Shown piece after piece: positions 1-7,930 of a stretch of 33,530 nucleotides of DNA; position 1 is the stretch's first letter; each line of letters begins with the position of its first letter. The position numbers and the translations under genes were made by a program. The stretch spans positions 1-33,530 of the forward strand of contig NZ_JAIVFV010000068.1 of assembly GCF_020829445.1 (NCBI RefSeq). Reading direction: 5' to 3'. This DNA comes from Nostoc sp. CHAB 5836. Its GTDB lineage: Bacteria > Cyanobacteriota > Cyanobacteriia > Cyanobacteriales > Nostocaceae. The notes under the pieces were generated by a model that saw nothing but the letters and a program-made list of their open reading frames with translations, did not search any database and was not told the DNA's origin.

Positions 1-93
1 CGTTTAAGTAAAGATTATGAAAGATTACCCCAAACCTCGGAGACATTTATCTATATTGCGATGATTCGGATTATGGTCAGACGATTGGCATGA
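1..93 (+). pseudogene. 3' end of an IS5-family transposase gene (cut by window edge)
   Basis: The first 30 codons are open from the window edge to a TGA at 91-93. They read RLSKDYERLP followed by TSETFIYIAMIRIMVRRLA, which matches the typical C-terminus of IS5-type DDE transposases in cyanobacteria (the R-R-L-x-K-D-Y-E and M-I-R-x-M-x-R-R-L pattern). The 5' part is outside the window, so whether the gene is intact cannot be judged. The sequence just after it, ending in AAAACATCCTCTTAGAG near 117-133, is probably the right end of the element, because the same motif recurs at 375-392 and 1822-1836. The family call is by recognition of the motif only. Confidence 0.6.
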
Positions 94-123
94 TTTTTGA
101 CTGGTTTTGACTTTTAAAACATC

Positions 124-393
124 CTCTTAGAGGTTGTTTAAAAAGTAGTTGGTTGTGATTTTAGTTAGAAGAGGACTCAATACTGCGCAGGTTTTGGCAA
201 AAAAATAAAAAACGTGTAGGTTGGGGAGCCACTGCGTTGGGCGGGTTCCCCGACTTGAAGCACGTGGCGTTTGAGGAACGAAACCCAACCGAAGAGCGAG
301 GTTTGTTGGGTTTTGCATTGCGCTCAACCCAACCTACAAATATTAAAAACCTACGCAGTATTGGAAGAGGACTTTTCAAACATCCTCTTAGAT
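124..393. mobile_element. Outer miniature element with AGAGG-TGTTT-AAAAGT ends
   Basis: The left end (TAGAGGTTGTTTAAAAAGT, from about 129) and the right end (ACTTTTCAAACATCCTCTTA, to about 392) are imperfect inverted repeats, and a second miniature element sits inside. The same end sequence occurs beside the IS5-type transposase tail at 1-93 and again at 1820-1836. This suggests a non-autonomous derivative mobilised by that transposase. Boundaries are approximate. Confidence 0.5.
178..363. mobile_element. CAATAC-family miniature element, copy 1 (186 bp)
   Basis: The terminal inverted repeats CAATACTGCGCAGGTTTT (178-195) and AAAACCTACGCAGTATTG (346-363) agree at 17 of 18 positions. The element is flanked by a perfect 10-bp direct repeat GAAGAGGACT at 168-177 and 364-373, the expected target-site duplication. 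Inside are subterminal inverted motifs GTAGGTTGGG and CCCAACCTAC. No transposase is encoded. Two more copies with the same 10-bp duplication length lie at 6365-6504 and 10179-10325. Confidence 0.85.
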
Positions 394-470
394 AAAGCCC
401 TTGAATGATGCTAACATTAGCAGCCCAAGACCACAGTGTCTAAGACAAATAATCGGAGATGAACAAGTGT

Positions 471-974
471 ATGGTGAGCGAAATACAACCAACAACTCAG
501 ACTTTATACGACCAAGATTATTACCTTTGGCTCAAGACAACCATCAACCAACTTCGCGCTGGGCAATTTTCATCTCTAGATTTAGATAACTTAACTGAAG
601 AGTTAGAAAATATGGCTAGGAGCGAAAAGCGAGCAGTCAAAAATCTGTTGATTCGACTTTTTGAACACCTGCTTAAGCTCACATACTGGGATCAGGAACG
701 GGAGCGAAATGAAGGGCATTGGAAAGGAGAAATCAGGACATTCCGTAGAGAGATTAAGGATCGACTCAAAGATAGTCTTAGTCTTAAGCCTTACATCTTA
801 GAAATTTTTGATGAGTGCTACAAAGAAGCAAGAGCAGAAGCCAGCGATCGCTCAGAACTTCCTATTGATACATTTTTGATTGTACTTCTTGGCTCTTTAG
901 AACAAATTTTAGATGAAAACTGGTTTCCCGAATATGACCACAATCATGATCGTAAAGCCGAAGGGTTAAAATAA
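471..974 (+). CDS. DUF29 family protein
   Basis: This gene encodes about 167 residues with the DUF29 signature: an N-terminal TLYDQDYYLWL segment, then a helical region containing LTEELENMARSEKRAVKNLL and HLLKLTYWDQERERN, and a C-terminal PIDTF segment. DUF29 proteins are abundant in cyanobacteria and are often found in many paralogous copies near mobile elements; their biochemical role is not known. I chose the ATG at 471 rather than the one at 459, because the GGAG at 455-458 directly abuts the earlier ATG. From 471 the product begins MVSEIQPTTQ, which fits family N-termini. The next gene starts 36 bp downstream on the same strand, so the two may be co-transcribed. Confidence 0.85.
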   Translation: MVSEIQPTTQTLYDQDYYLWLKTTINQLRAGQFSSLDLDNLTEELENMARSEKRAVKNLLIRLFEHLLKLTYWDQERERNEGHWKGEIRTFRREIKDRLKDSLSLKPYILEIFDECYKEARAEASDRSELPIDTFLIVLLGSLEQILDENWFPEYDHNHDRKAEGLK

Positions 975-1010
975 ATACGCAACTTGGGCTTCCATAGGAG
1001 TTATCCAGCC

Positions 1011-1673
1011 GTGCAGCCGGACTTAATAGGCTTGGAAATTAGTAAGGGGGAACTAAGACGTTTGACTGGATTCGATCCAGAAGACGTTTTTAGACCTTCT
1101 GTTTTGCGAGATGGGAAAAAGCGATTAGGGTTTTTGATCAATGAAATGCTGGTGACGCTGGCGCTAACGCCGATAATCGTTGGCTTCGTTTACGCGTTTA
1201 TTATTCTGCCAACAATTGGTTCTTCAATTCGACTAGGGATTCTCTTACTAATTCTAGTGCCAATCCCCATATTAGTGGGGCGATCGCTCTGGCGACAATT
1301 AACCTGTCCGGAAGGACTGACAATACTTTTAGATGAAGTTGATAAATATCATGACCTGATTAGCGCCATAGATATTAATGACCAATTGGCAGCATCAGGA
1401 AATGTAGAAAGCAGTTTTCATGACCGAGATCAAGTAACCGCCGCCCTGCAACTGATTAGAGAAGATTTAGTCCGCGCTTTGAAAACGGAACGAATTTTGC
1501 GAGATAATAAAAGATTGCTTGCTAATAATCAAGAGTTATTTGTCAATAATTTAGCTAGTCTGCAAGCCTTACAAGTTAGTAGTCAAGCAGGTGAATATGC
1601 TCAACTGCTAAATCAATCATTGCAAATTGCGATCGATGTGCAAGCAGAAATCAGAAAATTGCAGAAAGGCTGA
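1011..1673 (+). CDS. Small membrane protein with C-terminal coiled coil, function unknown
   Basis: The product is about 220 residues. Roughly 40 polar residues are followed by two adjacent hydrophobic segments (around residues 45-68 and 73-93, separated by PTIGSSIRLG), then a soluble C-terminal half rich in L, Q, E and N that looks helical and probably coiled. I chose the GTG at 1011 because AGGAG lies 10 bases upstream at 996-1000; the upstream TTG at 984 has no such site. I do not recognise the family beyond a cyanobacterial two-helix membrane protein. It follows the DUF29 gene closely on the same strand. Confidence 0.7.
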   Translation: MQPDLIGLEISKGELRRLTGFDPEDVFRPSVLRDGKKRLGFLINEMLVTLALTPIIVGFVYAFIILPTIGSSIRLGILLLILVPIPILVGRSLWRQLTCPEGLTILLDEVDKYHDLISAIDINDQLAASGNVESSFHDRDQVTAALQLIREDLVRALKTERILRDNKRLLANNQELFVNNLASLQALQVSSQAGEYAQLLNQSLQIAIDVQAEIRKLQKG

Positions 1674-1693
1674 GTGCAGGTTTGTAAACCTTG

Positions 1694-1813
1694 GGCGACT
1701 AGAAGTCGCGGCTACACAGACAAAACCTGCCTCCGCAGGTTAGAAAACCCTTGATTTTGCATGCTTTCCACGGAGGTGGACGAAAGCTTGTGTAGTAGCG
1801 ACTTCTAGTCGCC
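1694..1813. repeat. Palindromic intergenic element with GGCGACTAGAAGTCGC ends
   Basis: A 16-bp perfect inverted repeat, GGCGACTAGAAGTCGC at 1694-1709 and its complement at 1798-1813, bounds a stretch with a second inverted pair CTACACA/TGTGTAG and a third, CCTGC-CTCCGCAGG. A diverged relative forms the core of the element at 10001-10165, sharing CTACACAGACRAAACC and GGACGAAAG. It is non-coding and could fold into a long hairpin if transcribed between the membrane protein gene and the kinase gene. Confidence 0.7.
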
Positions 1814-1852
1814 TAATACTTTTAAAACATCCTCTAAGTAGAGATTACTTAA

Positions 1853-3190
1853 ATGAACAACAAACCCAAAATAATTGTCTTGGATGATGACCCTACAGGT
1901 TCTCAAACAGTCCACAGCTGTTTGCTGCTAATGCACTGGGATGTGGACACTCTACGCACCGGGTTGCAGGACGATTCGCCGATTTTCTTTGTGCTGACTA
2001 ATACTAGATCCCTAACGCCAGAGTCAGCTGCATCTGTTACCAAAGAAGTTTGCCAAAATCTGAAAATTGCTTTGAATGCTGAAGGAATTGACGATTTTCT
2101 GATTGTCAGCCGTTCTGATTCCACTTTGCGGGGACATTATCCCATTGAAACCGATGCGATCGCACAAGAACTCGGCCCCTTTGATGCTCATTTTCTTGTC
2201 CCAGCATTTTTTGAAGGGGGACGCATCACCCGCGACAGCGTGCATTACTTAATTATTGGCGGTGTCTCTACCCCAGTCCATGAAACCGAATTTGCCCGTG
2301 ATTCAGTCTTCAGCTACCATCACAGTTACTTACCCAAGTACGTCGAAGAAAAAACTCAAGGAGGAATTAGTGCTGAAGTTGTAGAAAGGTTTCTCCTAGA
2401 CGATATTCGCGCTGGTAGTTTGTCACGCTTACTAAAACTGACTGGTAATCAGTGCGCTGTCGTAGATGGTGAAACTCAAGCTGATCTCAACCGCTTCGCA
2501 TTAGACATATTAGCAGCAGCAAGTCAAGGGAAACGCTTTCTGTTTCGCAGTGCAGCAAGTATTTTAACAGCTTTAGCCGCTTTACCACCCCAACCTATTG
2601 CCGCCGAAAAGATGGCGCAGTACGTGCGACAAGGCAAACCAGGTGCGGTAATTGTTGGTTCCCATGTGAAAAAGACTACCCAGCAATTAGAGGCACTGTT
2701 ACGACTAGAAGGAACGGTGGGAATCGAAGTGAATGTAGCACGATTACTTGATGATCCAAATCAATCTGCGGCATTACTAGCTGAAATCCAAGAAAGTACA
2801 CGGGCGGTACATGACGCTGGGAAAACACCAGTGGTTTATACTAGCCGTCAGGAACTGAGTTTTAAAGATGTCAAGATCCGATTGGAGTTTGGGGCACAAG
2901 TTTCAAGTTTATTGATGGATGTTGTGCGCGGTTTACCATCTGATATCGGATTCTTAATCAGCAAGGGTGGTATTACTTCAAACGATGTCTTGAGTACTGG
3001 ACTAGCTTTAACTTCAGCCCGTTTACTCGGTCAAATTTTAGCTGGTTGTTCAATGGTATTAACGCCATCGGCTCATCCTCAGTTTCCTAATTTGCCTGTG
3101 GTGCTGTTTCCCGGTAACGTCGGCGATGCTGATGCCTTGGGGACAGTTTATCAGAGGTTAACCGTGCCAATTTTAGATTTTAGATTTTAA
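1853..3190 (+). CDS. Four-carbon acid sugar kinase family protein (DUF1537/OtnK-like)
   Basis: The 445-residue product has the two-lobe layout of the DUF1537 kinases, which phosphorylate four-carbon acid sugars such as D-threonate, D-erythronate or 3-oxo-tetronate. The N-terminal lobe opens with KIIVLDDDPTGSQT (residues 6-19) and has RSDSTLRGHYP near residues 87-97, both family hallmarks. The C-terminal lobe has a nucleotide-binding ISKGGITSNDVLSTGL and ends with LPVVLFPGNVGDADALG. Length is normal for the family. No aldolase, PdxA-like dehydrogenase or isomerase partner is nearby, unlike typical catabolic operons, so the substrate cannot be predicted. The ATG at 1853 follows AGTAGAGATTACTTAA, a weak ribosome-binding site. 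Confidence 0.9.
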   Translation: MNNKPKIIVLDDDPTGSQTVHSCLLLMHWDVDTLRTGLQDDSPIFFVLTNTRSLTPESAASVTKEVCQNLKIALNAEGIDDFLIVSRSDSTLRGHYPIETDAIAQELGPFDAHFLVPAFFEGGRITRDSVHYLIIGGVSTPVHETEFARDSVFSYHHSYLPKYVEEKTQGGISAEVVERFLLDDIRAGSLSRLLKLTGNQCAVVDGETQADLNRFALDILAAASQGKRFLFRSAASILTALAALPPQPIAAEKMAQYVRQGKPGAVIVGSHVKKTTQQLEALLRLEGTVGIEVNVARLLDDPNQSAALLAEIQESTRAVHDAGKTPVVYTSRQELSFKDVKIRLEFGAQVSSLLMDVVRGLPSDIGFLISKGGITSNDVLSTGLALTSARLLGQILAGCSMVLTPSAHPQFPNLPVVLFPGNVGDADALGTVYQRLTVPILDFRF

Positions 3191-3361
3191 ATTAAAGAAT
3201 GTTTTGGTTGATGTCGGGCTAACGTCCTGCTACGCCAACACGTCCTAGGGGTGACACCAAATCCAAAATCCGTCTTGAAAAGCTTTAAGCAAAGATTCCC
3301 TCCGATTAAACTTTTCACAAAATCCCAAATTTAAAATCTGTTGTCTTTTGGCTAGTACTGC

Positions 3362-3660
3362 ATGACTTCTGATTCTGCGATTCCCAATCTCAAGTCAAAT
3401 TCTGCACTTCCTAATGCAGAATCAAACTCAATCCTTTCTGAGGTAGACGTAAATCCTACTGTTTCTGATGTAGAGTCAGATTCTATCCCCCCGGATGCTG
3501 AGTTAAAATCAGTCCTTCTTTATTTAAAATCAAATACTGTACTTGCCGATGTAGAGTCAAATCCTGCTAACCCAGATGTAGAGTCAGATGCTAATCCGGC
3601 ATCAGATTTTATCCTTACTGATTTAAATCCCGATGAGTCAGCAATATCAGGACATGGCGT
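3362..3660 (+). repeat. Degenerate repeats coding the acidic MinC N-terminal extension
   Basis: The DNA contains a recurring GATGTAGAGTCA unit at 3467, 3548 and 3575, with further diverged copies. It encodes the repeated DVES(D/N) motif in a Ser/Asp/Pro-rich, probably disordered segment of about 100 residues. The unit length is not constant, so this is a decayed tandem array rather than a regular one. Confidence 0.6.
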
Positions 3661-4396
3661 AAATGACAATACTCAAGTCCAGTTAAAAAGTAAAGATGGA
3701 CGACTGTTATTAATTTTGCCTCCAGAATCTCAAGTACCTGCCTCAGAACTTAGTTGGTCTGATATTTGGCAACAAATAAGGCAGCGTCTGAATGCAGGCG
3801 ATCGCTTCCGGATCTCGAATACACCTGTGCATCTAATGGCACAAGACCGCCTTGTAGATGCCAGACAACTCCAAGAACTTGCCGAAGCTTTAAGTGAAGT
3901 CCAACTCCGGCTCATATCTGTCTCCACTAGTCGGCGGCAAACTGCGATCGCTGCCGTGACATCAGGGTATTCTGTAGAACAACTACAGCCCGTAACTTCA
4001 CTGGCTACAGAGCCGAAAGCAACAGCCATACCCCAGGCAGATGCCCTCTACTTGGAAATGACAGTCCGCTCTGGAGTAGAAATTCGTCATCCTGGTACAG
4101 TAATTCTCTTGGGAGATTTAAATCCAGGTGGTATTGTAATTGCAGATGGAGATATTATCATTTGGGGTCGTCTACGTGGAATCGCTCATGCTGGGGCTGG
4201 AGGTAATAGTGAGTGTCTGATTATGACCTTGCAAATGGAACCAACCCAATTGCGCATCGCAGATGCTGTAGCTAGGGCACCAGAAAAATTGCCCATGCAA
4301 TATTCTCCAGAAGTCGCACATATTACGCCCCAAGGGATTCGCATCGCTAGGGCCAGTGATTTTTCCAGAAACCAATTTACTAAGATCAATCAATAG
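3362..4396 (+). CDS. minC: Septum site-determining protein MinC
   Basis: MinC is the FtsZ antagonist of the Min system, recruited to the membrane by MinD to block septa away from mid-cell. The product is 344 residues, much longer than the roughly 230 of E. coli. The middle part (about residues 100-200) corresponds to the FtsZ-binding domain. The C-terminal part, VRSGVEIRHPGTVILLGDLN followed by PGGIVIADGDIIIWGRLRG and AHAG, is the highly conserved beta-helical MinD-binding domain. The first ~100 residues are an acidic, low-complexity extension of degenerate repeats (VESD, VESN, PDAE units). minD follows after 313 bp and minE after that, giving the usual minCDE order, although the long gap suggests minDE may have its own promoter. 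Confidence 0.95.
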   Translation: MTSDSAIPNLKSNSALPNAESNSILSEVDVNPTVSDVESDSIPPDAELKSVLLYLKSNTVLADVESNPANPDVESDANPASDFILTDLNPDESAISGHGVNDNTQVQLKSKDGRLLLILPPESQVPASELSWSDIWQQIRQRLNAGDRFRISNTPVHLMAQDRLVDARQLQELAEALSEVQLRLISVSTSRRQTAIAAVTSGYSVEQLQPVTSLATEPKATAIPQADALYLEMTVRSGVEIRHPGTVILLGDLNPGGIVIADGDIIIWGRLRGIAHAGAGGNSECLIMTLQMEPTQLRIADAVARAPEKLPMQYSPEVAHITPQGIRIARASDFSRNQFTKINQ

Positions 4397-4709
4397 CCCT
4401 GAATATTTACTTAAAGAATGAAGGATACAAGGATGAAATATAGCGGTTTTCATGTGGATGGAATACACTACTCTAATCCCTAACACCTTTTCCCTAGCCA
4501 AGTGTATTGCACACAACTGAGCGTAAATGTATTGGCGTAGCCTCTCGTAGAGAAACGGCTTGTCGTCAGACATCGTGATCAAAAAATATTCATACCTTGC
4601 CCGAATCAGGCAGACCAGATATTTCTTCATGCTTGATACGATACTTCATACTTCATACTGCAATTTACTGTTTTATATTTCCTGAACCCTCATTGACCGC
4701 ATTTCTATC
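4397..4709. other. minC-minD intergenic region, 313 bp
   Basis: This gap is non-coding. It contains a short palindromic CTCTCGTAGAG motif near 4542-4552 of a kind common in Nostoc intergenic repeats, and a small repeat CTTCATACTTCATACT just before minD. I see no clear Shine-Dalgarno before the minD ATG and no convincing terminator after minC. Confidence 0.4.
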
Positions 4710-5516
4710 ATGACTCGCATTATTGTGATTACCTCCGGCAAAGGAGGAGTGGGTAAAACCACAGTTTCAGCAAATCTGGGCATGGCTTTAGCCAAAATGG
4801 GGCGTCAAGTTGCCTTGGTTGATGCGGATTTTGGTCTGAGAAATTTGGATTTGCTGCTAGGGCTGGAAAACCGCATCGTCTATACTGCGGTGGAAGTCTT
4901 GGCCAGAGAGTGCCGCTTAGAACAAGCTTTAGTTAAAGATAAGCGCCAACCCAATCTCGTACTCTTGCCGGCAGCCCAAAATCGCTCCAAAGATGCAGTC
5001 ACACCAGAACAGATGAAGTTATTGGTGAATGCACTAGCGCAAAAGTATCAATACGTGATTATTGATAGCCCCGCCGGCATTGAAAATGGGTTTAAAAATG
5101 CGATCGGCCCAGCAAAAGAAGCGCTAGTGATCAGCACACCAGAAATTTCCTCAGTTCGTGACGCTGACCGGGTAGTGGGGTTACTAGAGGCGCAAGGTAT
5201 CAAGCGTGTTCATTTAATAATTAACCGCATCAGACCCGCAATGGTGCAGGCAAATGATATGATGTCAGTGCAAGATGTTCAGGAACTTCTCGCCATTCCC
5301 CTGATCGGGGTAATCCCTGACGACGAGCGTGTTATTGTATCTACCAATCGCGGCGAACCCTTAGTGTTAGCGGAAAATCCCTCTTTAGCTGCCACAGCCT
5401 TTGAGAACATTGCTCGTAGATTAGAAGGGGAAAGTGTCGAATTTCTGGAGATCGACTCGTCCCAAGACAGTATCTTCGCCCGTATACGAAGGTTATTCAG
5501 GACAAAGATTGTTTAA
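4710..5516 (+). CDS. minD: Septum site-determining protein MinD
   Basis: MinD is the membrane-cycling ATPase of the Min system. The 268-residue product begins MTRIIVITSGKGGVGKTT, the deviant Walker A motif of ParA/MinD ATPases (two lysines, residues 11 and 16). DADFGLRNLDLLLGLENR follows at about 38-56, and VIIDSPAGIENG is the Walker B-like segment. The C-terminus IFARIRRLFRTKI is the amphipathic membrane-targeting helix. Length is typical. minE starts 37 bp after the stop codon, so the two are almost certainly one transcription unit. Confidence 0.97.
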   Translation: MTRIIVITSGKGGVGKTTVSANLGMALAKMGRQVALVDADFGLRNLDLLLGLENRIVYTAVEVLARECRLEQALVKDKRQPNLVLLPAAQNRSKDAVTPEQMKLLVNALAQKYQYVIIDSPAGIENGFKNAIGPAKEALVISTPEISSVRDADRVVGLLEAQGIKRVHLIINRIRPAMVQANDMMSVQDVQELLAIPLIGVIPDDERVIVSTNRGEPLVLAENPSLAATAFENIARRLEGESVEFLEIDSSQDSIFARIRRLFRTKIV

Positions 5517-5552
5517 CTTACTTTTCCAGTCTCCGCCCCAGACCTATTCGTA

Positions 5553-5843
5553 ATGATTGAACTTCTAGAACGACTTTTTTCTCGCGGCCCTGATAGCAGT
5601 CGAACTCAAGTTAAACGTCGCCTGCAATTGGTGATTGCTCACGATCGCGCTGATATAGATCCTCAAACATTGGAAAAAATGCGGCAAGAAATCCTAGATG
5701 TAGTCTGTCGCTATGTGGAAGTTGAGACAGAGGGCTTGGAGTTCTCCTTAGAAAGCAACCAACGAACCACAGCTTTAATTGCTAATTTGCCCATCCGTCG
5801 GGTCAAAGGTGCTATACCTGAGTGGGAAAGGGGTGATAAATAA
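5553..5843 (+). CDS. minE: Cell division topological specificity factor MinE
   Basis: MinE stimulates the MinD ATPase and drives the MinD oscillation that keeps MinC away from mid-cell. The 96-residue product has the N-terminal membrane-binding, MinD-contacting part ([11 protein letters not shown], then [18 protein letters not shown] around residues 18-35). The C-terminal dimerisation domain contains [20 protein letters not shown]. Length and order match cyanobacterial minE. No clear terminator follows; a stretch of about 400 bp of A/T-rich, non-coding sequence lies downstream. Confidence 0.95.
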   Translation: MIELLERLFSRGPDSSRTQVKRRLQLVIAHDRADIDPQTLEKMRQEILDVVCRYVEVETEGLEFSLESNQRTTALIANLPIRRVKGAIPEWERGDK

Positions 5844-6239
5844 GTCTTTATAGATAGTTTTAATTTTAAGTACTTTGCCCGTCATAGACATCGCTGGGTG
5901 TAAAACATGGCTGAACTATTAGACATAGCTTAACTACCTCGATTCTTGATTATCGTCTAGTATCCGTTTACAGCCGCTCGTACCCCTCAATGAGAAATCA
6001 ATGAGTGCAGCAATTTTGCAGAGGGGAGTAAATTGTTGTAAAGCTTTTATATTTATGAAGTACAGTCTTATGTGTGTTTGAATCAGTTAATTAGCTATCT
6101 AAAATCTGATCCAACTTATTTCTTTTGTCTTTATTTTTTAAGATACAAGTGTTTTTTGCTTTTTAAAAAAAATAAATAAAACTTTATATAACAGTGGAAG
6201 GAGCAATGCGATTTTGCGATCTGAACCCAAGCAGAGAGC
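5844..6239. other. Non-coding A/T-rich stretch after minE
   Basis: There is no convincing gene here. The region includes a run of T and A tracts near 6127-6180, and a 28-codon open frame starting ATGCGATTTTGC near 6206 that has an AAGGAG upstream. That frame runs into a repeat and is not supported as a gene. Confidence 0.4.
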
Positions 6240-6249
6240 GATCGCGTGC

Positions 6250-6514
6250 CAATACGCTTGGGATAAGACTAAAACCCTTGTCCAGTGGATAGTGTAGAGA
6301 CGTTGCAATGCAACGTCTCTACAGGCCTATGGTTCTCCATAAAATCCTTAACCCAAGCGTATTGCAATACTGCGTAGGTTTTGGAAAATCGTAGGTTGGG
6401 TTGAGGCAATGCGTTACCCAACAAAGCCCCCCCAAATGTTGGGTTTCGTTCCTCAACCCAACCTACACGGGTTAAGGTTTTTGGGCAAAACCTGCGCAGT
6501 ATTGAAGCGTATTG
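6250..6514. mobile_element. CAATAC-family element with CTTGGG ends, invaded by a second element
   Basis: The terminal repeats CAATACGCTTGGGATAAG (6250-6267) and CTTAACCCAAGCGTATTG (6347-6364) match at 17 of 18 positions. The last 10 bp, AAGCGTATTG, are duplicated at 6505-6514 by insertion of a second element in between. The composite is flanked by a perfect 10-bp direct repeat GATCGCGTGC at 6240-6249 and 6515-6524. Its centre holds a 15-bp perfect hairpin, TGTAGAGACGTTGCA at 6293-6307 with its complement at 6309-6323. Confidence 0.85.
6365..6504. mobile_element. CAATAC-family miniature element, copy 2 (140 bp), nested
   Basis: The ends CAATACTGCGTAGGTTTT (6365-6382) and AAAACCTGCGCAGTATTG (6487-6504) match copy 1. 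The 10-bp target duplication AAGCGTATTG is at 6355-6364 and 6505-6514, which places this element exactly at the right terminus of the element starting at 6250. Subterminal GTAGGTTGGG and CCCAACCTAC motifs are present. Confidence 0.85.
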
Positions 6515-6554
6515 GATCGCGTGCGTACTATTTTGCCCTATTTTAGGCAACGCC

Positions 6555-6590
6555 AAAAAAATCCCGTTGTCAGCAGTGACGACAACGGGA
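6555..6590 (-). terminator. Rho-independent terminator of the reverse-strand gene at 6611
   Basis: On the reverse strand a 10-bp perfect stem (TCCCGTTGTC, 9-nt loop, GACAACGGGA; 6562-6571 and 6581-6590) is followed directly by seven T residues (6555-6561). It lies 20 bp after the stop codon of the reverse gene at 6611. Confidence 0.9.
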
Positions 6591-6610
6591 GTTATAAGAT
6601 TTTTAATAAA

Positions 6611-7930
6611 TTATCGGTAGGCTACTTGCGGGTCTGCCCAAATTTCTGTAACCTTTTTACCAAAAGTAATCGGCTGATCTTCCTCTGTTGTGGGTAGAGT
6701 CTTGCCATCATTAGCAACTTGCATTAATGGCCAGTTTTCTTCACCCAACTCACCTGCACGGAACAATACATGATCCGGTTGCCTTTTACTCCAGCCTAAC
6801 AATACTGCAATCTTCTCATGTTCTTCCTCATTAGCAGGAGCAACTGTATTAGCGTGGTTTTTTTGCCGATCCCAAATCACGGCACTATCTGTAGAATCAC
6901 CTGTGTTAAATATACCTTCAAACTTGCGTGCTAAGAAGCGATCGCCTTTTTCCGACCAGCTAACTGGAACTAATACCCCAATTTTACCGCTTGGATCAGT
7001 TTCTTCTGAAGACTCGGCCTTTAGAGCCTTTACTTTTAATAAAGGATCGCTAACAGGAGTAGTTGAAGCCATCACCCACAATTTCTTAGTTTGCATATCT
7101 TGAATAAACAAAACGCTGGTGACACGGCTGTTGTACATCTGGGGTTTTACCTCTAGTTGCACTCGGCTATAAACAGAATATTTTCCATCTGGAGAAACCA
7201 CGGGTAGGCTGCGGTAGTGACGCACTCCCGAACCACCATTAGAAGCAATAGCCTCTTGAGTCGCTGTGATCCATTTCCAAGGAATAGGATGAGGACTACC
7301 TATAGGATCTATTTGTTCTGTTTGGGACTGATCACGTATTTCAACAACAGGTATTTCCGTCGTTGTGGTTGATTGTGATTCTCTAATAGTTGGTGCTACT
7401 TGAGTTGCGATCAATGATTCAGTAAAAGACTTTTCTCTAGAAAGAGAAATTTTTTCTCCTCTCAAAGACTTGACATTAGCAGCTTTGAGTTTTCGGATTA
7501 AATTAAGTTGACTAACAGGAACATCTGTTAATGGTGCGAGCTCAACTGCTGCCAAATGATCAGGAACAGTTAAATTGCTGCTTGACACAGAACTATCTGC
7601 TTGAGCCAAAGACTCAATTTTATCTGCTGGTAATACTTGCGGTTCCTGGACAGCAGTACTTTGTGTTGGCACAGAGTCAAATTCTCCTGTTAACGAGTTA
7701 ATTTGATCTGTTTTTAATATTTCAGCGATCTCAGGTTCCCCAACTACAGCTATTTCCTTTGATGCAGAGTCAGACTCTCCAGTCATCGAAGTTAATTTCG
7801 CTACTTCGGATTTAACTGGGATCGAGTGACCTGATGCCCCTACTAAGGGTGCGAGTAGTATCACAACTACAACATAATTTACAAATGGTTGCGTACGGAA
7901 CCATCCTGACAGCAAAAGGGGTTTAAGCAT
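6611..7930 (-). CDS. Exported or membrane-anchored hypothetical protein with beta-propeller-like C-terminal half
   Basis: The product is about 439 residues when started at the ATG at 7930 (MLKPLLLSGWF). It has one hydrophobic segment near residues 14-30 (NYVVVVILLAPLVGASG), consistent with a signal peptide or anchor. A Ser/Thr/Glu-rich, probably disordered region follows to about residue 200. The C-terminal half has VVSPDGKYSVYSRVQL and W-S-E-K-G-D-R-F motifs that resemble WD40-like or TolB-like blades. I do not recognise a named family; similar proteins of unknown function exist in cyanobacteria. A strong terminator follows the gene. The earlier in-frame start at 7984 is less likely because it adds a polar stretch before the signal. 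Confidence 0.7.
   Translation of the reverse strand: MLKPLLLSGWFRTQPFVNYVVVVILLAPLVGASGHSIPVKSEVAKLTSMTGESDSASKEIAVVGEPEIAEILKTDQINSLTGEFDSVPTQSTAVQEPQVLPADKIESLAQADSSVSSSNLTVPDHLAAVELAPLTDVPVSQLNLIRKLKAANVKSLRGEKISLSREKSFTESLIATQVAPTIRESQSTTTTEIPVVEIRDQSQTEQIDPIGSPHPIPWKWITATQEAIASNGGSGVRHYRSLPVVSPDGKYSVYSRVQLEVKPQMYNSRVTSVLFIQDMQTKKLWVMASTTPVSDPLLKVKALKAESSEETDPSGKIGVLVPVSWSEKGDRFLARKFEGIFNTGDSTDSAVIWDRQKNHANTVAPANEEEHEKIAVLLGWSKRQPDHVLFRAGELGEENWPLMQVANDGKTLPTTEEDQPITFGKKVTEIWADPQVAYR

Noticed and set aside
6206-6292. 28-codon frame with an AAGGAG upstream
   Set aside because: It runs into the mobile element at 6250 and shows no sign of conservation; the AAGGAG is probably chance.
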